DNA from: Campylobacteraceae bacterium | GTDB taxonomy: Bacteria > Campylobacterota > Campylobacteria > Campylobacterales > Sulfurovaceae | Assembly (NCBI GenBank): GCA_026986085.1 | Contig: JALSPE010000096.1 | Location: 1-10,692 of the forward strand | Length of the DNA: 10,692 nt | Reading direction: 5' to 3' | Part shown: positions 7,428 to 10,692 of the stretch, piece after piece | Position numbering within the stretch: position 1 is the first letter of the stretch | How the letters are laid out: each line of letters starts with the position of its first letter | Notes under the pieces: generated by a model | What the model was told of the DNA's origin: nothing | Database searches by the model: none | What the model saw: the letters and a program-made list of their open reading frames with translations, nothing else | Made by a program: the position numbers and the translations under genes

Positions 7428-8539
7428 TAAGCCAACTCCAATTTTAAAGTTTTGCTAAATACTTTAGCTCCAACTCCACTATACTCTAATCTTCCAAGCT
7501 CAGCCAATGCACTCTCTATAGAATCTACAACCCAAAGCATATCGCCACTCTCAATTAAGCCCATATTGTTAATTCTAAAAATTTTGCCCTTTAGATGATC
7601 TTGTCCACCTGCTATATTTACTCCATATTTACTTTTTAACAATGCTCTAATATCCTCTGCATTCTCATCAATAATAGTAGCCATAGATAAAGCAGGAGAT
7701 TTAGGATAAATTTTTAATCCTAAGCTTTTAAGAGCTTCTAAAAGAGCTTTATGTCTTGCTTTGGTAACCTTATAGAGCCTATCTTCTCCACCAAATTCAT
7801 CTATCAAATCAAATACCTTGTTTAAACCAATAATCAAAGTTGTTGCGGCTGTATAAGCAGTTGTATTCTTTTCCTGTTTTGCTATTTCACTAGCCAGATT
7901 TAGGTAATAACCCTTCCCTTCTCCAACTCTATTTAATGCCTCATCACTCAAACCCAGCATTGCAAGTCCTGGAGGTAACATAAATGCTTTTTGACTACCT
8001 GCAATTAAAGCATCTATATTAGTTACATCTATTGGCTCTACCCCAACAGCAGTAATTCCATCTGCTATTACAATAATATCTTTATTAAACTCTTTTACAG
8101 CTTTTGCAATCTCTTCTACTGGGTGCCTAAGCCCTCCTGCACTTTCACAAATTTGGATAGCAACAGAGTCAATATCGCTACTCTCTCTAAGGGCTTTTAA
8201 AACATCATCTACACTAGCTGGAGTATCCCACTCATATTTTAACTCTACCAAATCTAAATTATGAGCTTTAACAATCTTACCAAATCTCTCTCCAAACTTT
8301 CCTGCATTTACAGTTAAAGTTTTTCCACGAGATAAATTAATAATAGCAGCTTCCATAGCTCCTGTTCCTGAGCTAGATAGCATAACAGCCTCTCTCATCT
8401 TAAATAGCTTCAAAAGAGACTCTCTTGCCTCTTTAAAAATAGCCTCAAACTCTGGTGTTCTATGGTGAAGTGTTGGTTTACTCATCTCAACTCTAACTGC
8501 CTCAGGAACAGGCGTAGGTCCAGGTGTAAAAAGTAGCAT
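7427..8539 (-). CDS. class V aminotransferase (alanine/serine--glyoxylate transaminase family)
   Basis: PLP-dependent transaminase of fold type I, class V; the substrate is not certain. Related proteins are named alanine-glyoxylate, serine-glyoxylate or serine-pyruvate aminotransferase. Visible features, numbered from the upstream TTG, are FTPGPTPVP (5-13), HHRTPEF (26-32), the phosphate-binding loop SSSGTGAMEAA (56-66), CESAGG (132-137, where TETSTG is common), D161 in ADGITAVG, which contacts the PLP ring, and the Schiff-base K185 in AGSQKAFMLPPG. The C-terminal small domain with IAGGQDHLKGKIFRINNMG is complete. I place the start at the ATG 8537-8539, with AGAAGGA six bases before it, giving 370 residues; a TTG three bases upstream is too close to that site. 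It is the first gene of the six-gene operon and overlaps hisZ by one base. A role in glycine or serine supply is possible but not shown. Confidence 0.9.
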   Translation of the reverse strand: MLLFTPGPTPVPEAVRVEMSKPTLHHRTPEFEAIFKEARESLLKLFKMREAVMLSSSGTGAMEAAIINLSRGKTLTVNAGKFGERFGKIVKAHNLDLVELKYEWDTPASVDDVLKALRESSDIDSVAIQICESAGGLRHPVEEIAKAVKEFNKDIIVIADGITAVGVEPIDVTNIDALIAGSQKAFMLPPGLAMLGLSDEALNRVGEGKGYYLNLASEIAKQEKNTTAYTAATTLIIGLNKVFDLIDEFGGEDRLYKVTKARHKALLEALKSLGLKIYPKSPALSMATIIDENAEDIRALLKSKYGVNIAGGQDHLKGKIFRINNMGLIESGDMLWVVDSIESALAELGRLEYSGVGAKVFSKTLKLELA

Positions 8540-8566
8540 CAATATTCCTTCTAAAAAAATTGTAAA

Positions 8567-8592
8567 ATTATATCCAAAACTCTATTAGAGTT
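8567..8592 (-). promoter_or_regulatory. probable promoter of the six-gene operon, with palindrome
   Basis: A minus-strand TATAAT at 8567-8572 lies 27 bases before the aminotransferase ATG, so transcription would begin near 8560. Just upstream is the perfect palindrome AACTCTATTAGAGTT (8578-8592; 6-bp arms, 3-base centre), between the -10 box and where a -35 would be, a common place for a repressor. No -35 consensus is seen. The box is clear; its use and any regulator are inferred. Confidence 0.5.
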
Positions 8593-8600
8593 GAGGATAC

Positions 8601-8611
8601 TATAATATAAT
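8601..8611 (+). promoter_or_regulatory. tandem TATAAT boxes, possible rightward promoter
   Basis: Two overlapping TATAAT hexamers (8601-8606 and 8606-8611) on the plus strand sit back to back with the leftward promoter. They are bracketed by GAGGAT (8593-8598) and ATCCTC (8617-8622), an inverted repeat. Transcription would begin near 8618 and run through the leader ORF and stem-loops toward the outer-membrane gene. No -35 box is seen, and AT-rich DNA makes chance TATAAT likely. Confidence 0.3.
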
Positions 8612-8678
8612 GCAAAATCCTCTATGTAAATTAAAAGAAAAAAAGATTACAAAATATATCTAATTTAAGGTTGAATAA

Positions 8679-8732
8679 ATGTTTAATATTATACAATATG
8701 GTATTCCCATATTAAAAAATGTAAGAAGTTAA
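8679..8732 (+). CDS. possible 17-residue leader peptide
   Basis: A short open frame reads MFNIIQYGIPILKNVRS and stops at TAA 8730-8732. AAGG at 8667-8670 lies eight bases before the ATG, a usable ribosome site. Its last codons overlap the left arm of the 13-bp stem-loop at 8716-8755, so a ribosome at the stop would keep that stem from forming, the geometry of a translational attenuator. Four of 17 residues are Ile, but there is no run of one regulatory amino acid. Chance ORFs of this size are common; I regard this as weak. Confidence 0.2.
   Translation: MFNIIQYGIPILKNVRS
8695..8713. repeat. inverted repeat AATATGG/CCATATT
   Basis: Seven-bp perfect arms (8695-8701 and 8707-8713) around TATTC. 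It lies directly left of the stronger stem-loop at 8716-8755 and inside the possible leader ORF. It could fold in RNA of either strand or be a protein site. Confidence 0.5.
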
Positions 8733-8802
8733 TTGAAACGACCTTCTTACATTTTCCCAGGGAAGGGGTTTTAAATGGAGTTGTGTCTTTAAAAAAGACA
8801 CC
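8714..8802 (-). ncRNA. candidate small RNA, about 89 nt, leftward
   Basis: On the minus strand all parts of an independent small-RNA gene are in register. There is an extended -10 TGCTATAAT (8807-8815), a predicted start at G8801-8802, a 5' hairpin with 8-bp perfect arms GTGTCTTT/AAAGACAC and a TTT loop (8783-8801), and a mostly single-stranded C/U-rich spacer containing ACCCCTTCCC. A 13-bp terminator stem (8716-8755) ends in six Ts. No ORF of note is inside. The C-rich spacer could pair with purine-rich ribosome sites. It matches no RNA family I can recall (not 6S, tmRNA, SRP or RNase P). The alternative is that the same stems belong to a plus-strand leader. Confidence 0.4.
8716..8755 (-). 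terminator. strong stem-loop, intrinsic terminator best read on the minus strand
   Basis: Perfect 13-bp arms AAAATGTAAGAAG (8716-8728) and CTTCTTACATTTT (8743-8755) enclose a 14-base loop. Read leftward, the stem runs into TTTTTT (8719-8714), a typical Rho-independent end. Read rightward, only TTTT is available before CCC, so termination in that direction would be weaker. It would end the candidate small RNA; in the other direction it might attenuate transcription into the outer-membrane genes. Confidence 0.6.
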
Positions 8803-8806
8803 ATTA

Positions 8807-8815
8807 ATTATAGCA
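8807..8815 (-). promoter_or_regulatory. extended -10 box TGCTATAAT
   Basis: A perfect TATAAT (8807-8812) preceded by TGC on the minus strand forms a consensus extended -10. TTGTTT lies 17 bases further upstream as a weak -35. The only thing it can drive is the leftward structured region, since the operon start is 260 bases away beyond a terminator-like stem. Confidence 0.5.
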
Positions 8816-8848
8816 CAAACTATATAATAAACAAGGAAAGGTTTAATT

Positions 8849-9484
8849 ATGAAAAAGGTAATTTTTTCATTAGTTGCAGCTACTGCACTAAGTAGCACAC
8901 TATTTGCAGGTAAAAATGTAGCACCAGCTCCACTACCTCCAATGCCAATACCAGAGAAACCAGCTCCAACACCAGCTGCTACTCTGCCTCCACTAGGCTT
9001 ATATATTGGTGGTGGTCTAACTTATGCTAAGAGTGAGTGCCAATGTGATAATACTGTAAAATGTAGTGATGGCAGCTCTTGTGGTAAAGTTCAAGAGGGT
9101 AAAACTTATGGATATAACCTAAAAGCTGGTTACGACTTAAACGAGTATATAGGTTTAGAGGGTAAATACTTTAGCACTCCTTGGGGTGATAAAGATAAAT
9201 CTTTAAAACACTATGGACTATACCTAAAACCAAGTATGCCTGTAACTAACAGTATAGATGCTTATGCACTATTAGGTTATGGTAAAACTGATTGCGATAA
9301 AATAGGTCAAAGCTTTAAAGGATTCTCATGGGGTCTAGGAACTGAGCTTACTCTAGGAGATAAAACTTCTGGCTTAAAAAATGGTTGGGGTGTTTACGCA
9401 GAATATCTAAGACCAGTTAAAAAGAGTGGTGATAAGAGTGTCAAGGTTGATACACTACAAGCTGGTGTTGCTTACCACTTTTAA
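8849..9484 (+). CDS. small outer-membrane beta-barrel protein, paralogue 1 (OmpA-like barrel superfamily)
   Basis: A secreted 211-residue protein of unknown specific role. The signal peptide MKKVIFSLVAATALSSTLFA is probably cut before G21. A Pro/Ala-rich linker (about 25-48, PAPLPPMPIPEKPAPTPAA) follows. The rest has alternating Gly/aromatic strands typical of an eight-stranded barrel (LGLYIGGGLTYA, YGYNLKAGYDL, HYGLYLKPSM, DAYALLGYGK, GVYAEYLRP) and ends in AGVAYHF with a terminal Phe, the usual insertion signal. ECQCD (63-67) plus C72, C78 and C149 make it unusually Cys-rich for a porin-like protein. The ATG is preceded by AAGGAAAGG. It is paralogous to the next gene; by hand count about 60% of residues match over the ungapped barrel blocks. 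A stem-loop follows. It could be a surface adhesin or small pore; nothing visible decides. Confidence 0.88.
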   Translation: MKKVIFSLVAATALSSTLFAGKNVAPAPLPPMPIPEKPAPTPAATLPPLGLYIGGGLTYAKSECQCDNTVKCSDGSSCGKVQEGKTYGYNLKAGYDLNEYIGLEGKYFSTPWGDKDKSLKHYGLYLKPSMPVTNSIDAYALLGYGKTDCDKIGQSFKGFSWGLGTELTLGDKTSGLKNGWGVYAEYLRPVKKSGDKSVKVDTLQAGVAYHF

Positions 9485-9505
9485 TAGCTACTTTTTTACA
9501 TAATA

Positions 9506-9538
9506 ATATTTGTCCAAATATTTTTTTTGGACAAATAT
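9506..9538 (+). terminator. 13-bp stem-loop after outer-membrane gene 1
   Basis: Perfect arms ATATTTGTCCAAA (9506-9518) and TTTGGACAAATAT (9526-9538) enclose a T-rich 7-base loop, 22 bases after the stop codon. No T-run follows the stem (CTCCATTATA), so it is not a textbook terminator. It may instead protect the mRNA 3' end or cause partial termination between the two paralogues. Confidence 0.5.
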
Positions 9539-9548
9539 CTCCATTATA

Positions 9549-9578
9549 TCGACTTTTAAGATTTCATTAATTTATTAT
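9549..9578 (+). promoter_or_regulatory. possible promoter of outer-membrane gene 2
   Basis: TCGACT (9549-9554) and TATTAT (9573-9578), 18 bases apart, would start a transcript near 9585, about 35 bases before the ATG at 9620. The location just after a stem-loop supports a separate promoter, but the hexamers are imperfect and the DNA is AT-rich. Confidence 0.3.
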
Positions 9579-9619
9579 ATGTTAATATTGTGTTTTCAAA
9601 AACAAAACAAGGATTCACA

Positions 9620-10225
9620 ATGAAAAAATTAACAATGAGTATTGCTGCGTTAGCACTATTAACAATCTCGGCAAATGCAGGTGATGGCTATGTTCCAGCT
9701 CCAGTTGAGCCTATAGCTGTTCCAGTAGTAGATATTCCTCTAGGATTATATCTTGGTGGTGGTTTTACATATGCAAGTAGTGAGTGTCAATGCGATTCAT
9801 CTGTAAAATTTACAAACGGTAAAACAAGTAGAATCAATAAATCTACTTCATATGGTCTTAATTTAAAAGCTGGTTATACATATAATAAATATCTAGCAGT
9901 TGAAGCTAAATATTTAAATACTACGCTAGGTAAAAATAAAGGATTTACACACTACGGTCTATACCTTAAACCTACATATGCAATTACTGATAACTTAGAT
10001 ATATATGCACTTTTAGGTTATGGTTCAACTAAATGTGAAATTTTAAAAGGTTCTCAAAAAGGTTTTGCTTGGGGTGCAGGAGCTGAATATACTTTAAATA
10101 AAAAAGTAAATGGATTTAAAGATGGAGCTTCTGTATATGTAGAGTATCTAAGACCACTTAAAAAGACAGGCAATAAAAACATTACTATAGATACAGTTAA
10201 TGCAGGTGTTAGCTACCACTTCTAA
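9620..10225 (+). CDS. small outer-membrane beta-barrel protein, paralogue 2
   Basis: A secreted 201-residue protein closely related to the preceding gene. I choose the ATG at 9620-9622: AAGGA lies six bases before it and it begins a clean signal peptide, MKKLTMSIAALALLTISANA, with cleavage before G21. An in-frame GTG at 9590 would add ten polar residues and has no ribosome site. A shorter Pro/Val linker (23-40) leads to the barrel, which starts at LGLYLGGGFTYA and ends at AGVSYHF. ECQCD (55-59) and C139 are kept from paralogue 1, while the two extra Cys of that protein are absent. The conserved Cys pair therefore seems functional (disulfide or metal), which is inference. A stem-loop follows the stop. 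The two genes probably arose by tandem duplication. Confidence 0.88.
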   Translation: MKKLTMSIAALALLTISANAGDGYVPAPVEPIAVPVVDIPLGLYLGGGFTYASSECQCDSSVKFTNGKTSRINKSTSYGLNLKAGYTYNKYLAVEAKYLNTTLGKNKGFTHYGLYLKPTYAITDNLDIYALLGYGSTKCEILKGSQKGFAWGAGAEYTLNKKVNGFKDGASVYVEYLRPLKKTGNKNITIDTVNAGVSYHF

Positions 10226-10232
10226 TATATAA

Positions 10233-10257
10233 TATAAAGAGATTAATTCTCTTTATA
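10233..10257 (+). terminator. stem-loop after outer-membrane gene 2
   Basis: Perfect arms TATAAAGAGA (10233-10242) and TCTCTTTATA (10248-10257) around TTAAT, 8 bases after the stop. The tail CTTCTATTAC is pyrimidine-rich but not a T-run, so it is a probable rather than certain terminator. Confidence 0.5.
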
Positions 10258-10282
10258 CTTCTATTACAAATTAAAAACTTAT

Positions 10283-10325
10283 TTCAAACAATACGGACAC
10301 GCGAATTCATTCGCGTCTATTTGAA
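10283..10325. repeat. GC-rich nested palindrome
   Basis: ACGCGAAT (10299-10306) and ATTCGCGT (10309-10316) are perfect 8-bp arms around TC. Outside them TTCAAA (10283-10288) and TTTGAA (10320-10325) form a second pair. The CGCG content stands out sharply from AT-rich surroundings, as is usual for dispersed extragenic palindromes. Whether it is repeated elsewhere cannot be seen here. Confidence 0.55.
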
Positions 10326-10328
10326 CTT

Positions 10329-10381
10329 ATTACTAGAGTCTAGGCTTTTATACTCGAATAAATTCTAGAATCCAGAGTAAT
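10329..10381. repeat. imperfect dyad element with CTAG-containing ends
   Basis: ATTACT (10329-10334) pairs with AGTAAT (10376-10381), and inside them CTAG (10340-10343) faces CTAG (10365-10368), with mismatched bases between. CTAGAGTCTAG (10333-10343) and TTCTAGAA (10363-10370) are small palindromes in their own right. The wording TCTAGGC...ATTCTAGAATCCAG resembles dispersed intergenic repeats known from many bacteria; that is resemblance from memory. With the adjoining GC-rich palindrome it may form one mobile, non-coding unit. Confidence 0.4.
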
Positions 10382-10505
10382 TTTTAATTATCATAGCATC
10401 AAATATAAAATAGCTTAACTTCTATATGTTTAATACCCCTTAATATTATATATTGATTTTTTTCAGTAGCTATTGTAATGGAGATATTTATATTAAAATT
10501 AGGTC

Positions 10506-10534
10506 TAAACATTAAGATTTAATATTAATGTTTA
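10506..10534. repeat. 10-bp inverted repeat
   Basis: TAAACATTAA (10506-10515) and TTAATGTTTA (10525-10534) are perfect arms around a 9-base AT loop. It lies about 100 bases before the last promoter. It could be a protein-binding site or a weak hairpin; AT-only arms of this length are not strongly significant. Confidence 0.4.
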
Positions 10535-10631
10535 ATTATCTTTTAACTTCTTCTACTTAAATTATATTTACTTTTAATTTTAACTTACTGCTTATGTTGT
10601 GAAAAACCATAACACTATAAGAATCATAAGC

Positions 10632-10659
10632 TATAATCACTTTGTAAAAACTTACAAAG
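10632..10659 (+). promoter_or_regulatory. promoter with 20-base palindrome over the start point
   Basis: TATAAT at 10632-10637 is followed by CTTTGTAA (10640-10647) and TTACAAAG (10652-10659), perfect 8-bp arms around AAAC. The palindrome covers the predicted start near 10644, and its right arm overlaps the ribosome site AAAGGAAAA. It could be an operator, or if transcription starts slightly earlier, a hairpin that hides the ribosome site. Confidence 0.5.
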
Positions 10660-10666
10660 GAAAATT

Positions 10667-10692
10667 ATGAAAAAAACAATTTTTACAATCTT
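10667..10692 (+). CDS. start of an unidentified gene, probably secreted (partial)
   Basis: ATG at 10667-10669 begins MKKTIFTI before the window ends. AAAGG lies six bases before it and a TATAAT promoter is upstream, so it is probably a real start. Lys-Lys followed by hydrophobic residues looks like the beginning of a signal peptide and resembles the starts of the two outer-membrane proteins to the left. A third family member is possible, but eight residues cannot show it. Confidence 0.55.

Larger units (their letters stand above)
8540..8848. other. structured divergent intergenic region (309 bases)
   Basis: No long gene is seen here. From left to right it holds the ribosome site and promoter of the leftward operon, a 15-base palindrome, tandem TATAAT boxes on the plus strand, a short possible leader ORF, three consecutive stem-loops (8695-8713, 8716-8755, 8783-8801) and a leftward extended -10 box. 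The density of perfect inverted repeats is much higher than in the other gaps and points to a transcribed, folded RNA on one or both strands. Confidence 0.7.
10226..10666. other. 441-base intergenic region with several dyads
   Basis: No gene is evident. It contains a stem-loop just after the outer-membrane gene, a GC-rich palindrome, an imperfect dyad built from CTAG-containing arms, a long AT-rich stretch (10382-10500) in which I see nothing, a 10-bp inverted repeat and the promoter of the gene at the right edge. Confidence 0.6.

Noticed and set aside
8823..8828. TATAAT as the promoter of outer-membrane gene 1
   Set aside because: A start about seven bases downstream would fall inside the AAGGAAAGG ribosome site, leaving no usable leader.
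8689..8898. Minus-strand open frame of 69 codons overlapping the start of outer-membrane gene 1
   Set aside because: It runs through the perfect stem-loops and into the signal-peptide codons of the opposite gene, and has no ribosome site. The structure there fits RNA better than protein.
9590..9619. GTG start adding ten residues to outer-membrane gene 2
   Set aside because: There is no ribosome site before the GTG, and the added polar residues would precede a complete signal peptide that has its own AAGGA site.
1..10692. CRISPR arrays, tRNA or rRNA genes, transposases, defence systems
   Set aside because: I saw no regularly spaced repeats, no cloverleaf or rRNA-like sequence and no mobile or defence gene in any frame.

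Overview
The window looks like chromosomal DNA of a low-GC (about one third G+C by eye) Campylobacterota (epsilonproteobacterium), most like the sulfur- or hydrogen-oxidising or other free-living lineages (Sulfurimonas, Sulfurovum, Arcobacter relatives). The basis is the ccoN-ccoO-ccoQ cbb3 oxidase order, a Helicobacter-type D-Ala-D-Ala ligase, a duplicated DUF507 protein, a short HisZ, and AT-rich TATAAT promoters without clear -35 boxes. Genus cannot be fixed from the window.

Layout. Positions 1-2327 (minus strand) hold the start of a cbb3 cytochrome c oxidase operon: ccoN, ccoO and a ccoQ cut by the window edge. Upstream of ccoN is a 213-base gap with a TATAAT box. Three GTAACA half-sites lie directly on the predicted transcription start, which looks like an operator. 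Positions 2541-8539 (minus strand) are a compact six-gene housekeeping operon transcribed in the order class V aminotransferase, hisZ, purA, DUF507 protein, carA, ddl. Its junctions are 1 base of overlap, 0, 10, 13 and 1 bases, so the genes are probably co-transcribed and partly translationally coupled. It joins amino-group transfer, histidine, AMP and carbamoyl-phosphate synthesis with a cell-wall precursor enzyme.

Positions 8540-8848 are a strikingly structured divergent intergenic region. It has a promoter for the operon to the left, three inverted repeats in a row, a possible 17-residue leader ORF on the plus strand, and on the minus strand a promoter-hairpin-spacer-terminator arrangement that reads as an unannotated small RNA of about 90 nt.

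Positions 8849-10225 (plus strand) hold two paralogous small outer-membrane beta-barrel proteins in tandem. Each has a signal peptide, a Pro-rich linker, a conserved ECQCD motif and a terminal Phe, and each is followed by a stem-loop. The last 441 bases before the right-hand gene contain a GC-rich palindrome, an imperfect dyad resembling a small dispersed element, another inverted repeat, and a promoter with a 20-base palindrome. This promoter leads into the first eight codons of a gene cut by the window edge.

Most genes are ordinary core genes. The parts most likely to be undescribed are the candidate small RNA and leader at 8600-8815, the ccoN operator, and the CxC-bearing outer-membrane pair.
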